Assembly (NCBI RefSeq): GCF_002237655.1
Contig: NZ_NOKT01000017.1
Coordinates: 124,001-188,000, forward strand
Length of the DNA stretch: 64,000 bases
Origin: Streptomyces sp. XY006
Lineage (GTDB): Bacteria; Actinomycetota; Actinomycetes; Streptomycetales; Streptomycetaceae
Direction of reading: 5' to 3'
The translations under genes and the position numbers were made by a program. The notes below the pieces were generated by a model. The model saw nothing but the letters and a program-made list of their open reading frames with translations, was not told where the DNA came from and ran no database searches. Of this stretch, positions 51,780-60,781 are shown one piece after another (position 1 is the first letter of the stretch; the number at the start of each line of letters is the position of its first letter).

Positions 51780-53192
51780 TCACGCCGCCTCCTCGAGCTC
51801 GAAGAGGTGACGGGGGCGGGGCCGGCCCAGGGCGCCCAGCACGGCGTCCGCCGCGCTCACACCACTGCGGACCGCACTCTCCATGGTCGCGGGCCACCCG
51901 GTGGCGGTCCACGCTCCGGCCAGGTAGAGGCCGGTTGCCTTGGTGCGGGCGCCGGGCCTGAGGCGCCCGACGCCGGGGGCGGGAGCGAACGTCGCGGTGC
52001 GCTCCCGGGTGACGAAGAAGTCCTTCACCTCGGCGCCCCGGGTCAGCGGCAGCAGCCGCTCCAGCTCGGGCAGGTAGCGCTCGCGCAGGACGGCGACGGG
52101 CGCGTCGATCTCGTCCTGCGCCGCGGACTGGGACAGGGCCAGGTACTGCCCCGAGCGCAGTCCGGACGCCTCGGTGCGGTCGAACACCCACTGGACCGGG
52201 GTGCCGAGGGCGGTCAGGAAGGGATGGGTGAGGACCCGGCGGTCGTACACCACGTGGACGTTGAGGATCGGCGCGGTGCCGATCTCCAGGATTCGCCCGG
52301 GCGCGTCGAGGGCGCCCTGCGGCAGCAGGTCGTGGGCCTCGCGCTGCGGTACGGCGAGCACGACGGCGTCGGCGTCGAGCCTCTCGCCGGGAACCTCGAC
52401 GCTCCAGCCGCCGTTTTCGTTGCGCGAGACGGAGCCGACGCGGGTGCGGACCTCGGTGCGCACGCCCGCGGAGTCGAGCGCCTTGCGGGCCAGCCGGTCG
52501 TGCAGATCGCCCAGCGGGACGCGCGCCCAGCCGATGTCGGCCGCGCCCGGGTCGGACAGCAGCCCGGTCTTGAACACCATCGCGGCGAGCTGCAGGGAGG
52601 CCTCGGACGCGACGGCGTTGAGGGTGGCGACCCCGACCAGGTCCCACAGGGCCTCGACCGCGCGCGCGGACTGCCCGTGCGCGGCCAGCCAGCTGCCGAA
52701 GTCCCGGGTGTCCAGCGCCGGGTCGGCGAGGTCGAGCCCCTGGAGCGCGAGTGCGGCCCGGCCCACGCGGGCCCGTTCGGCGAGCGAGAGGTGCGGATAG
52801 GTGGCGAGGCTGCGGCCGAGGTGCAGGGGCACGGGCAGCGCGTCGCGCCGCAGCCGGCCGAGCCGCCGTCCCGCGGGCCGCGCGAGGTCCACGACGGGTA
52901 CGTCGAGCCGGTCCTGCAGCGGGGCCAGCGACGCGCCCTCGATGCGGTCGAGGAACCAGCGGTAGGCGGTGCAGCAGCGCAGGTACACATGCTGGCCGTT
53001 GTCGACGGTGAGGTCGCCGCGCTGGAAGGAGAAGGCCAGGCCGCCGAGCCGGGGCCGCCCCTCCAGGAGTGTGACGCGCACGCCGGCGTCGGCGAGCGCG
53101 AGCGCGGTGGTCACGCCGGCGAGCCCGCCGCCCACCACGACGGTGTGCCGCCCGTCCGCGACCGGTCCGTGGGACCGTGTGCCGTGGGTCAT
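51780..53192 (-). CDS. hpnE: Hydroxysqualene dehydroxylase HpnE
   Basis: FAD-dependent amine-oxidase-fold enzyme (470 residues) that converts hydroxysqualene to squalene. VVGGGLAGVTTALALADAG is the FAD loop, RPRLGGLAFSFQRGDLTVDN and a C-terminal LYLAGAWTATGWPATMESAV are typical. ATG at 53192 with GGGGAGGG upstream; the open frame runs 32 codons further but these look non-coding. It lies 127 bases after hpnD. Confidence 0.92.
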   Translation of the reverse strand: MTHGTRSHGPVADGRHTVVVGGGLAGVTTALALADAGVRVTLLEGRPRLGGLAFSFQRGDLTVDNGQHVYLRCCTAYRWFLDRIEGASLAPLQDRLDVPVVDLARPAGRRLGRLRRDALPVPLHLGRSLATYPHLSLAERARVGRAALALQGLDLADPALDTRDFGSWLAAHGQSARAVEALWDLVGVATLNAVASEASLQLAAMVFKTGLLSDPGAADIGWARVPLGDLHDRLARKALDSAGVRTEVRTRVGSVSRNENGGWSVEVPGERLDADAVVLAVPQREAHDLLPQGALDAPGRILEIGTAPILNVHVVYDRRVLTHPFLTALGTPVQWVFDRTEASGLRSGQYLALSQSAAQDEIDAPVAVLRERYLPELERLLPLTRGAEVKDFFVTRERTATFAPAPGVGRLRPGARTKATGLYLAGAWTATGWPATMESAVRSGVSAADAVLGALGRPRPRHLFELEEAA

Positions 53193-53319
53193 CACGCACC
53201 CTCCCCTGCGCGGCGGCCGCGCTGCCCGGAACGAGCTCGGACGGCCGTCTCCGTCAGGGACGCGGGCCCCGGCCGGAGGGTTGCCCACCGCTTTCCGCCG
53301 ATGGCGGCTCCTTCGTCCG

Positions 53320-54270
53320 TCACGCGCGCCTCCTGACGGCCCGTCGGGTCACGTGCCGGGCGTCCAGGCCGGACAGCCCGCGCACGGCGACGTACGCCTT
53401 CTCCCGGCCGGGCAGCGAGACCCGGCCGCGCAGCACGGCCTCGGGGTCGCGCTCGATGCGGTCGAGGAGACGGCGGTAGATGCCGGCCATGGCGGCGACG
53501 CAGGCGCCGCTGCGCCGGTCGAGCATGGGCAGCAGCCGGTAGCCCTCGGCGAAAAGAGCGCGGGCCCGTCGCACTTCGAAGTGCACGAGGCCCGCGAAGT
53601 CGGAGCCCTCGGGTGGCCTCGGCCCGCTGAAGCCGGCCGAGCAGCCGAATTTGGCGAGGTCGTCGGCGGGCAGGTAGGTGCGCCCGCCCACGGCGTCCTC
53701 GCGGACGTCCCGGAGGATGTTGGTGAGCTGGAGCGCGAGACCGAGCGTGTCGGCATACTCAGGCGCGCGGTCCACGCCGCGCGCCCCCGGTTCGGTGCCG
53801 AAGACCCCGAGCGAGAGCCGCCCGATGGCGCCCGCCACGCAGCGGCAGTAGACCTTCAGGTCGTCCCAGGTCTCGTACGTCTCGCCGCGGACGTCCATCA
53901 GCACGCCGTCGATGAGCTCGTCCAGGCCGCCCAGCGGGATCGGGAACTGCCCGGCCGCGTGGGTCAGGGCGACCGCGACCGGGTCCGTGTCGTCCTCGTC
54001 GACGCCGCCCTCGCGGATCCGGGTGAGCAGCGCCCGGGTCTCCTCCAGCCGGGCGACCTTGACGTCGTCGGCGAGCGCGCCGTCACCGATGTCGTCGACC
54101 CGCCGGGAGAACGCGTACAGCGCCGACATCGCCCGGCGCTGGGCCGTGGGCAGCAGCCGGATGCCGTAGGCGAAGTTGCGGGCCTGCCGCCCGGTGACGG
54201 CCTCGCAGTAGCTGTAGGCGGCGAGTACCGGTGGGGATGCGTGTGGTTCCGTCTCCACGGTCCGGATCAC
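53320..54270 (-). CDS. hpnD: Presqualene diphosphate synthase HpnD
   Basis: 316-residue trans-isoprenyl synthase joining two farnesyl diphosphates to presqualene diphosphate. First metal motif YAFSRRVDDIGDG, second LTNILRDVREDA. GTG at 54270 overlaps the hpnC stop (GTGA) with AGGAGAGGG upstream. Second gene of the hopanoid operon. Confidence 0.93.
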   Translation of the reverse strand: MIRTVETEPHASPPVLAAYSYCEAVTGRQARNFAYGIRLLPTAQRRAMSALYAFSRRVDDIGDGALADDVKVARLEETRALLTRIREGGVDEDDTDPVAVALTHAAGQFPIPLGGLDELIDGVLMDVRGETYETWDDLKVYCRCVAGAIGRLSLGVFGTEPGARGVDRAPEYADTLGLALQLTNILRDVREDAVGGRTYLPADDLAKFGCSAGFSGPRPPEGSDFAGLVHFEVRRARALFAEGYRLLPMLDRRSGACVAAMAGIYRRLLDRIERDPEAVLRGRVSLPGREKAYVAVRGLSGLDARHVTRRAVRRRA

Positions 54271-55169
54271 CCCTCTCCTCGCAGGGTCACGCCCACCTCA
54301 CGCAGCAGCCGGACCTTGCCGGGCTTGGGCGGGCCGGGAAGTACGTCGTAGTCGGCGGCGGCGATCGCGTGCAGAGCCGCCCTTCCTCCCGCCACGAACC
54401 CCGCGAGCAGCAGCCTCAGCCTGCCGTGGACGCTACCCACCAGGGGGGCGCCTTCATTCAGGAGATTCCGGGCTCTTTGCGCTTCGTGGGCGATCAGCGC
54501 ACGGACCGGCGCTCCGGCGGTTTTCGCGGCGAGATCCGCCTCCTCGACGTGAAAGCGCTTCATGTCGGCGGCGGGCAGGTACACGCGGTCACGGCCGAGG
54601 TCCTCGGCCACGTCCTGGAGGTGCTCGACGATCTGCAGGGCGGTGCAGATCAGGTCGGAGCGGCGGATCCGCTCGGGTGTCGAGGTGCCGGTGACGGCGA
54701 GCACGAGGCGGCCGACCGGGTTGGCGGACAGCTCGCAGTAGGCGAGCAGGTCGTCGTAGGTCTCGTAGCGGCCGACCAGCTGGTCCTGGCGGTTGGCGGC
54801 GATCAGCCCGAGGAACGGCTCGGGGGTCAGGGAGCACCGGCGCACGGCCGGCTGGAGGCGGCGCAGCAGCGGGTGGCGGGGCGTGGCGTCGAAGACCCTG
54901 CGCAGGTCGGCCTCGAAGGCGTCCAGCAGGACCAGGCGGTCCTCGGCCTCCCGCGGGGAGACGCCGAGCAGGCGGGCGTCGGCACCGCCGGGGGCGAGGT
55001 CGCCGTCGCCGATGTCGTCGACGAGGCGGGCGAAGCCGTAGACGGCCATGAGGTCGGTGCGCCAGGCCCGGGGCAGGAAGAAGGGGGCCACGGGGAAGTT
55101 CTCACCCGCGGCCTTGTCGAGGGTGCCGCGCTCCGGGTCGAGGGCGCGCGCCGTGCCGGTTCCCGTCAC
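54267..55169 (-). CDS. hpnC: Hydroxysqualene synthase HpnC
   Basis: 300-residue squalene-synthase-fold enzyme that turns presqualene diphosphate into hydroxysqualene. First motif YGFARLVDDIGDG, second EHLQDVAEDLGRDR. The GTG at 55169 has only a weak ribosome site. It heads the ten-gene hopanoid operon; the promoter must lie in the 359-base region upstream. Confidence 0.93.
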   Translation of the reverse strand: MTGTGTARALDPERGTLDKAAGENFPVAPFFLPRAWRTDLMAVYGFARLVDDIGDGDLAPGGADARLLGVSPREAEDRLVLLDAFEADLRRVFDATPRHPLLRRLQPAVRRCSLTPEPFLGLIAANRQDQLVGRYETYDDLLAYCELSANPVGRLVLAVTGTSTPERIRRSDLICTALQIVEHLQDVAEDLGRDRVYLPAADMKRFHVEEADLAAKTAGAPVRALIAHEAQRARNLLNEGAPLVGSVHGRLRLLLAGFVAGGRAALHAIAAADYDVLPGPPKPGKVRLLREVGVTLRGEG

Positions 55170-55372
55170 CGCCGGCTGCCCCGTGCGGGGACGGCACGTG
55201 CTGCGAGGAGCTGGGGAGTTTCCGTAGCCATCGCCGTCACATCTCCCGTTCTACACTGCCGACCCAATACACACTATTTCGGACACGCCGCCCGGCCGTT
55301 CGCACGGCTGCCCGACGAGCGGTGTCGCGCATTATCGCCCTGATTGCCGTGTTTCGGGACCGGTCCAGCTTA

Positions 55373-55384
55373 CGTTGTACAACG
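55373..55384. promoter_or_regulatory. CGTTGTACAACG palindrome upstream of the hopanoid operon
   Basis: A perfect 12-base palindrome, about 200 bases upstream of hpnC. Candidate operator; no cognate regulator is adjacent. Confidence 0.45.
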
Positions 55385-55484
55385 CATCGGGGTTCGCCAG
55401 GGTGTCCTGCACATCACGAGAACACACCGATTGGCCCCAAGCTTCCTGGAAAGGGCCGGAGTTGACGTTTCCTTTGCAGACGCG

Positions 55485-55515
55485 GGGCCCCGCCGGAACA
55501 GTTCCGCCGGGGCCC
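55485..55515 (-). terminator. Terminator of the envelope/ABC operon
   Basis: GGGCCCCGCCGGAA-cag-TTCCGCCGGGGCCC forms a stem with one C-C mismatch and a three-base loop, 14 bases past the ABC ATPase stop. It separates the envelope operon from the hopanoid operon. Confidence 0.65.
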
Positions 55516-55528
55516 TGGCCGAGCCGGG

Positions 55529-56314
55529 CTACTTGCCGGTGAACTTCTCGTACTCCTTGAGCACCTCGTCGGTCGGGCCGTCCATGCGCAGTTCGCCGCG
55601 CTCCAGCCACAGCACGCGGTTGCAGGTGTCGCGGATGGACTTGTTGTTGTGGCTGACCAGGAACACCGTGCCGGCCTCCTTGCGCAGCTCCCGGATGCGG
55701 TCCTCGGACCGCTTCTGGAACTTGCGGTCACCGGTGGCCAGCGCCTCGTCGATCATCAGGACGTCGTGGTCCTTGGCCGCGGCGATGGAGAACCGCAGCC
55801 GGGCCGCCATGCCGGAGGAGTAGGTGCGCATGGGCAGGGTGATGAAGTCGCCCTTCTCGTTGATCCCGGAGAAGTCGACGATGTCCTGGTAGCGCTCCTT
55901 GATCTCCTCGCGGGACATGCCCATGGCGAGGCCGCCCAATATGACGTTGCGCTCGCCGGTGAGGTCGTTCATCAGGGCCGCGTTGACGCCGAGCAGCGAG
56001 GGCTGGCCGTCGGTGTAGACCTTGCCCTGCTCGGCGGGCAGCAGGCCCGCGATGGCACGCAGCAGGGTCGACTTGCCGGAGCCGTTGGAGCCGATCAGGC
56101 CGATGGCCTCGCCCCGGTAGGCGACGAAGGAGACACCGCGCACGGCATGCACCTTGCGCACTCCGCGGGCCGCGTCGTCGGAGCCCCGCTTGAGGATGCG
56201 GCTGAGGGCGGCGGTGGCGCTGCCCTTGCCGGTCTTGGCGCCGTTGACGCGGTAGACGATGTGCAGGTCGTCCGCGATGACGGTGGGGATCCGCGCGTCC
56301 TGGTGCTCAGCCAC
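55529..56314 (-). CDS. ABC transporter ATP-binding protein (TagH-like polysaccharide/teichoic acid export)
   Basis: 261 residues. Walker A is IGSNGSGKSTLLRA, the signature is TYSSGMAARLRFSIA, and Walker B VLMIDEALATGD. AGLLPAEQGKVYTDGQPSLLGV and the overall shape match exporters of teichoic acid or O-antigen-like glycans. It lacks a carbohydrate-binding C-terminal domain. GTG at 56314, overlapping the permease gene by eight bases. Last gene of the envelope operon. Confidence 0.92.
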   Translation of the reverse strand: MAEHQDARIPTVIADDLHIVYRVNGAKTGKGSATAALSRILKRGSDDAARGVRKVHAVRGVSFVAYRGEAIGLIGSNGSGKSTLLRAIAGLLPAEQGKVYTDGQPSLLGVNAALMNDLTGERNVILGGLAMGMSREEIKERYQDIVDFSGINEKGDFITLPMRTYSSGMAARLRFSIAAAKDHDVLMIDEALATGDRKFQKRSEDRIRELRKEAGTVFLVSHNNKSIRDTCNRVLWLERGELRMDGPTDEVLKEYEKFTGK

Positions 56315-57236
56315 GGCCGTACCTCTCCTCCGCCTTCCAGAAGTACACGAAGCCGCCGACCGCGAACAGCACGGCCCAGCCGCCCGCGACCGCCCAGACA
56401 TGGTCGGGCAGGTACTGCGAGCCGTAGTCGTCGATGAGGGCGAAGCGCATCAGGTCCATGTAGATCGCGGCCGGGTTCCACTGCAGGACGTTGGCGATCC
56501 AGGCCGGCTTGTCCGCCAGGAAGATCGGGATGGAGAACATCACGCCGGACGCGTACATCCACGTCCGCATCACGAACGGCATCAGCTGCGCGAGGTCGGG
56601 GGTCTTGGCACCCGCCCGGGCCATGATCAGCGCGAGGCCGGTGTTGAAGCAGAACTGCAGGACGAGCACCGGCACGATCAGCACCCAGGACAGGTCCGGG
56701 TAGTGGCCGAAGCCGATCGCGACGGCGAACAGCACGATCATCGAGAACAGCAGCTGCTGGAGCTGCTGCAGCGCGAAGGAGACGGGCAGCGCGGCGCGCG
56801 GGAAGTGCAGGGCGCGGACCAGGCCGAGGTTGCCGGAGATCGCGCGCACGCCCGCCATCACCGAGCTCTGCGTGAAGGTGAACACGAACACGCCCGTGAC
56901 CAGGAACGGGATGTAGACGTCACGGGACATGCCCCGGTCGGCTTCCAGGAGCAGGCCGAAGATGAAGAAGTACACCGCCGCGTTGAGCAGCGGCGTGGCC
57001 ACCTGCCACAGCTGGCCGAGCTTGGCCTGGCTGTACTGCGCGGTCAGCTTCGCCTGGGAGAAGGCGAGGATGAAGTGCCGCCGTCCCCAGAGCTGACGGA
57101 CGTACTCGATGAGTGACGGCCGGGCGCCGCTCACGCTCAGCCCGTGCTTTTCGGCGAGCTCCCTCGCCGTGAGGCCCTCGTCGGGCGCCGCGGGCGCGCT
57201 CACCGCGACCGGGGCGTCGTGCGTTGTCTCACTCAC
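56307..57236 (-). CDS. ABC transporter permease (TagG-like, ABC-2 type)
   Basis: 309 residues with about six transmembrane segments after an N-terminal cytosolic helix region (RQLWGRRHFILAFSQAKLTA). The sequence LGQLWQVATPLLNAAVYFFI and LHFPRAALPVSFALQQLQQL fit TagG/Wzm permeases that export lipid-linked glycans. Partner of the ATPase downstream; the two overlap. A 108-base gap divides it from the glycosyltransferase gene. Confidence 0.92.
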   Translation of the reverse strand: MSETTHDAPVAVSAPAAPDEGLTARELAEKHGLSVSGARPSLIEYVRQLWGRRHFILAFSQAKLTAQYSQAKLGQLWQVATPLLNAAVYFFIFGLLLEADRGMSRDVYIPFLVTGVFVFTFTQSSVMAGVRAISGNLGLVRALHFPRAALPVSFALQQLQQLLFSMIVLFAVAIGFGHYPDLSWVLIVPVLVLQFCFNTGLALIMARAGAKTPDLAQLMPFVMRTWMYASGVMFSIPIFLADKPAWIANVLQWNPAAIYMDLMRFALIDDYGSQYLPDHVWAVAGGWAVLFAVGGFVYFWKAEERYGRG

Positions 57237-57344
57237 TAGTGGAAACTTTCGTCTTCGAGATGCGCGGCCTGTGCGGGCCTGGCATGAGCCGGGGGCCAGG
57301 GTACGGCCCCTCCGGTACTCCCGGATTCTCGCGGTACGAGCTTG

Positions 57345-58217
57345 TCAGATGACGGGGGGCCGGCCCAGTCGGGTCAGCCGCCACACCGTACGCCACTTCA
57401 TGGGCCTGCGGGGGCCGCAGGGGGTGGCCCAGCCCTCGCGGAATCCGCCGAACCAGGCCCGCAGCGCGCGGCGGGAGGGGCGGCGCAGAAGAGTGAGCAG
57501 CAGCCACACCCCGAGGTAGACGGGGACGAGGGGCGCGGGGAGGTTGCGGCGGGCCAGCCAGACGCGGTTGCGGGCGACCATGCGGTGGTAGACCGCGTGC
57601 CGCGAGGGGGCGGTCGTCGGGTGGTACAGCACCATGTCGGACCGGTAGTCGATCATCCAGCCGGCGTCCAGGGCGCGCCAGGCGAGGTCGGTCTCCTCGT
57701 GGGCGTAGAAGAACGCGTCGGGCAGTGCGCCGACGTCGGCGAAGACGCGGGTGCGGACGGCGTTGGCGCCGCCCAGGAACGTGGTGACCCGGGAGGAGCG
57801 CATCGGGTCGGCGGCGCGCAGCCGGGGGACGTGGCGGCGCTGGGTGACGCCGGTGTCCGGGTCGGCTATGCGGAAGCTGATGATGCCGAGCCTGGGGTCG
57901 GCCTCGAACGCCTTGCGGCACAGCTCGGCGGTGTCGTGGCTCGCGAGGAGCCCGTCGTCGTCGAGGAAGAGCAGGACGTCGACGTCCCGGCCGGACGGGC
58001 CGAAGGCCTCGATGCCGACGTTGCGGCCGCCGGGGATGCCGAGGTTCTCGGGCAGCTCGATGGTGCGCACGCCCTCGGGGACGTCCGGGACGGGCGAGCC
58101 GTTGCCGACGACGACCACCTCGACCGGGTCGCCGTCCTGCTTGGCGACCGAGTCGAGGAGGGCGCGCAGCTCGTCGGGGCGGTTGCCCATGGTGATGATG
58201 ACGGCGCCGACCTTCAT
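57345..58217 (-). CDS. Family 2 glycosyltransferase
   Basis: 290-residue GT-A enzyme: GAVIITMGNRPDELRALLDS start, DVDVLLFLDDDGLL with the metal-binding aspartates, FLGGANAVRTRVFADVG and FYAHEETDLAWRALDAGW acceptor region. A C-terminal hydrophobic segment (PVYLGVWLLLTLLRR) suggests membrane association. Preceded by the CDP-alcohol transferase gene (5-base gap). Likely adds a sugar to a lipid-linked polymer or phospholipid. Confidence 0.9.
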   Translation of the reverse strand: MKVGAVIITMGNRPDELRALLDSVAKQDGDPVEVVVVGNGSPVPDVPEGVRTIELPENLGIPGGRNVGIEAFGPSGRDVDVLLFLDDDGLLASHDTAELCRKAFEADPRLGIISFRIADPDTGVTQRRHVPRLRAADPMRSSRVTTFLGGANAVRTRVFADVGALPDAFFYAHEETDLAWRALDAGWMIDYRSDMVLYHPTTAPSRHAVYHRMVARNRVWLARRNLPAPLVPVYLGVWLLLTLLRRPSRRALRAWFGGFREGWATPCGPRRPMKWRTVWRLTRLGRPPVI

Positions 58218-58222
58218 GCCGC

Positions 58223-59002
58223 TCACTTCAGCCTGCTCGAAGCGAGGATGGAGACGAGGTGCAGCAGCGTCTGCACCAGGGCGATGCCGGCCAGCACGGC
58301 CACGCCGAGCCGGGAGAAGAACAGGTCGCCGCGGGCCTGGTCGACGATCGCCAGGACCAGGATCAGCAGGGAGGCCTCGATGCCGAGGATGAGGCGGTGG
58401 AACTTGAGGAAGGCGGCGGCCTTGCGGGCCAGCGCCATGCCGGAGGAGCGCATCTCGGCGGCGGCCTCCTGCACCGGCGGCTTGCCGGCCTGGTGGCGGG
58501 CGACGCCGACGAGGTCGGTCTCGGCCTTGATGAGGATGGCGCCGAGGGCGGCCAGGGTGCCGAGGAAGGCCCACAGCCAGTCGATGCGGCCGCTGCCCCA
58601 CAGGTCGGCGGCGCGCAGGCCGAAGCCGGTGAGCACCGCGGCGTCGGTGAGGTAGGCGCCGACGCGGTCAAGGTAGACGCCGCCCAGCGAGTACTGCTTC
58701 TTCCAGCGCGCGATCTCGCCGTCGACGCAGTCCAGCAGCAGGTACATCTGGACGCACACCACACCGAGGACGGCGCCCGGGATCCCCGGCACGAGCAGTG
58801 CCGGGGCCGCGAGCACACCGAAGACGGTCATCAGGTACGTGAGCTGGTTGGGCGTGACCCTGGTGTTGACCAGGTAGCGGTCGACCCGCAGGGACACCTC
58901 ACGCATGTAGAGGCGTCCCATCCAGTGCTCACCGCTGCGCCGGTCCTTCACCCCGGCGGGGTGAACGACGGGGCGTAGTTCAGCTACCGATGGCCTTGAC
59001 AT
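58223..59002 (-). CDS. CDP-alcohol phosphatidyltransferase family protein with altered last Asp
   Basis: 259-residue integral membrane enzyme transferring a phospho-alcohol from a CDP donor. The CDP-AP signature is DCVDGEIAR-x8-GVYLDRVGA: the first three aspartates are kept, but the fourth, the proposed catalytic base, is alanine. The N-terminal MSRPSVAELRPVV and VNTRVTPNQLTYLMTVFG are typical of the family. It may be inactive, bind only, or use another base. It overlaps the preceding dehydrogenase gene by 23 bases. Confidence 0.85.
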   Translation of the reverse strand: MSRPSVAELRPVVHPAGVKDRRSGEHWMGRLYMREVSLRVDRYLVNTRVTPNQLTYLMTVFGVLAAPALLVPGIPGAVLGVVCVQMYLLLDCVDGEIARWKKQYSLGGVYLDRVGAYLTDAAVLTGFGLRAADLWGSGRIDWLWAFLGTLAALGAILIKAETDLVGVARHQAGKPPVQEAAAEMRSSGMALARKAAAFLKFHRLILGIEASLLILVLAIVDQARGDLFFSRLGVAVLAGIALVQTLLHLVSILASSRLK

Positions 59003-60041
59003 AGTCGGTGTAGGTGTCCTTGATCTGTTCGGGGTTCAGGTCGAGGTGTTCGAGGATGGTGTAGCGGCCGGGCCGGGTCTCGGGGGCGAACTCGACGGCC
59101 TTGACGAACTCGTCCGTCGTGAAGCCGATCTCGTCCGGCAGCACGGGCAGCCCGTGGCGGCGCAGTACCTCCGCCATGTACGCCGACTCCTCGTGCGCCC
59201 CGCGCAGCCACATCGCGAAGGCCGCGCCGAGACCGCACTGCTCGCCGTGGGCGGCGGCCCGCTTCGGGTAGAGCAGGTCGAAGGCGTGGTTGATCTCGTG
59301 GCACGCCCCGGAGGACGGCCGCGAGTCGCCCGAGACCGACATGGCGATGCCGCTGAGGACGAGCGCCTCGGCGAGCACCTGGAGGAAGTCGTTGTCCCCG
59401 ATGCCGCCCGGGTGCCGCAGCACGGCTTCCCCGGCCTGGCGGGCCATGGCCGCGGCGAGGCCGTCGATCCGCTCGCCCTTGACCCGGTTGGCCAGCTCCC
59501 AGTCGGCGATCGCCGAGATGTTGGAGACGGCGTCGCCGATGCCGGCGCGGACGAAGCGGACCGGGGCCTCACGGATGACGTCCAGGTCGATGACGACCGC
59601 GATCGGGTTCGGCACGCCGTAGGAGCCGCGGCCCGCGTCGTTGTCGAGGGTGGCGACCGGCGAGCACAGGCCGTCGTGCGCGAGGTTCGTCGGCACGGCG
59701 ACCAGGGGCAGGCCGACGCGTGCCGCGGCGAACTTGGCGCAGTCGATGATCTTGCCGCCGCCGAGGCCGACGACCGCGTCGTAGTGGCCGGCCTTTATGT
59801 CGCTCGCCAGCCGGACCGCGTCGTCGAGGGTGCCGCCGCCGACCTCGTACCAGGTGGCGCCGGGCATGCTCGGCGAGATGCGCTCGCGCAGCTTCGCGCC
59901 CGAGCCGCCGCTGACGGCCACGGCGAGGCGGCCGGAGTGCGAGATGCGTTCGTCGGCGAGGACGCACGCCAGGTCGTCGAGGGCACCCGGGCGGATGTCC
60001 ACGACGAGCGGCGAGGGGATCAGCCGGGTCAGTACTGGCAT
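58980..60041 (-). CDS. Iron-containing alcohol dehydrogenase family; glycerol-1-phosphate dehydrogenase-like
   Basis: 353-residue polyol dehydrogenase of the G1PDH/AraM-type Fe-ADH family. VVGLGGGKIIDCAKFAA and VAVPTNLAHDGLCSPVATL are the NAD and substrate segments; metal ligands are in AIADWELAN, SSGACHEINHAFD and AAAHGEQCGLG. In archaea and some bacteria this reduces dihydroxyacetone phosphate to sn-glycerol-1-phosphate. Neighbouring CDP-alcohol transferases and a cytidylyltransferase-like gene suit that product as a building block. Start ATG 60041 overlaps the nucleotidyltransferase stop. Confidence 0.87.
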   Translation of the reverse strand: MPVLTRLIPSPLVVDIRPGALDDLACVLADERISHSGRLAVAVSGGSGAKLRERISPSMPGATWYEVGGGTLDDAVRLASDIKAGHYDAVVGLGGGKIIDCAKFAAARVGLPLVAVPTNLAHDGLCSPVATLDNDAGRGSYGVPNPIAVVIDLDVIREAPVRFVRAGIGDAVSNISAIADWELANRVKGERIDGLAAAMARQAGEAVLRHPGGIGDNDFLQVLAEALVLSGIAMSVSGDSRPSSGACHEINHAFDLLYPKRAAAHGEQCGLGAAFAMWLRGAHEESAYMAEVLRRHGLPVLPDEIGFTTDEFVKAVEFAPETRPGRYTILEHLDLNPEQIKDTYTDYVKAIGS

Positions 60042-60781
60042 GCGATCTCCCGTCCCCGGGCGAGATCATCGTGGTTGTCGATCTCCACCCAGTCGACGTC
60101 GCCGATGGGCGCCACGTCGATGCGGAAGCCGCGGTTGACCAGCTCCTGGTAGCCGTGCTCGTAGAACTGCTGCGGGTCGGTCTCCCAGACGGCCTTGAGC
60201 GCGTCGGCCAGCTCGGGTGCCGCGTCGCCCTCGATGAGGGTGACGCCGATGTACTCGCCGGTGGCCTCGGCGGGGTCCATCAGCTTGGTGATCTTCGTCA
60301 TGCCCCGGGCGGGGTCGACGACGACCTTCATCTCCTCGTCGGCGAGCTGCTTGACCGTGTCGAGGGCCAGGATGATCTTCTTGCCGTCGCCGCGGGCGGC
60401 GAGCAGCGTCTTCTCGACGGAGACCGGGTGGACGGTGTCGCCGTTGGCGAGGATCACGCCGTCCTTGAGGGCGTCACGCCCGCACCACAGGGAGTAGGCG
60501 TTGTTCCACTCCTCGGCCTTGTCGTTGTCGATGAGGGTGAGCTTGAGGCCGTACTTCGCCTCCAGCGCCTCCTTGCGCGCGTAGACGGCCTCCTTGCGGT
60601 AGCCGACGATGACCGCGGCTTCGGTGAGGCCGACCTCGGCGAAGTTGGCGAGAGTCAGGTCGAGAACCGTGGGTTCGCCCTCTATGCCCGCAGGACCCAC
60701 CGGCACCAGCGCCTTGGGAAGGCTGTCGGTGTAGGGGCGCAGACGCCGTCCGGCGCCGGCCGCCAGCACGAGGCCGATCAT
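60029..60781 (-). CDS. NTP transferase (phosphocholine/inositol-phosphate cytidylyltransferase-like)
   Basis: 250-residue nucleotidyltransferase of the sugar-phosphate family. VLAAGAGRRLRPYTDSLPKA is the NTP-binding loop with the lysine, and NGDTVHPVSVEKTLLA holds the metal-binding aspartate. It probably activates a phosphorylated alcohol as its CDP form for the two membrane transferases of the operon. ATG 60781 with AAGGAG upstream, ATGA overlap with the 604-residue gene. Confidence 0.88.
   Translation of the reverse strand: MIGLVLAAGAGRRLRPYTDSLPKALVPVGPAGIEGEPTVLDLTLANFAEVGLTEAAVIVGYRKEAVYARKEALEAKYGLKLTLIDNDKAEEWNNAYSLWCGRDALKDGVILANGDTVHPVSVEKTLLAARGDGKKIILALDTVKQLADEEMKVVVDPARGMTKITKLMDPAEATGEYIGVTLIEGDAAPELADALKAVWETDPQQFYEHGYQELVNRGFRIDVAPIGDVDWVEIDNHDDLARGREIACQY

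Larger units (their letters stand above)
55170..55528. other. Upstream region of the hopanoid operon
   Basis: No gene is supported. Bases 55240-55290 and 55330-55400 are AT-richer and include CACTATTTCGG and a perfect 12-base palindrome CGTTGTACAACG (55373-55384). At the right end is the terminator of the ABC transporter operon. I cannot name the sigma-factor class of the promoter. Confidence 0.45.

Noticed and set aside
53193..53288. Longer N-terminus for HpnE
   Set aside because: The extra 32 codons look like an untranslated spacer; the ATG at 53192 has a good ribosome site and fits family length.
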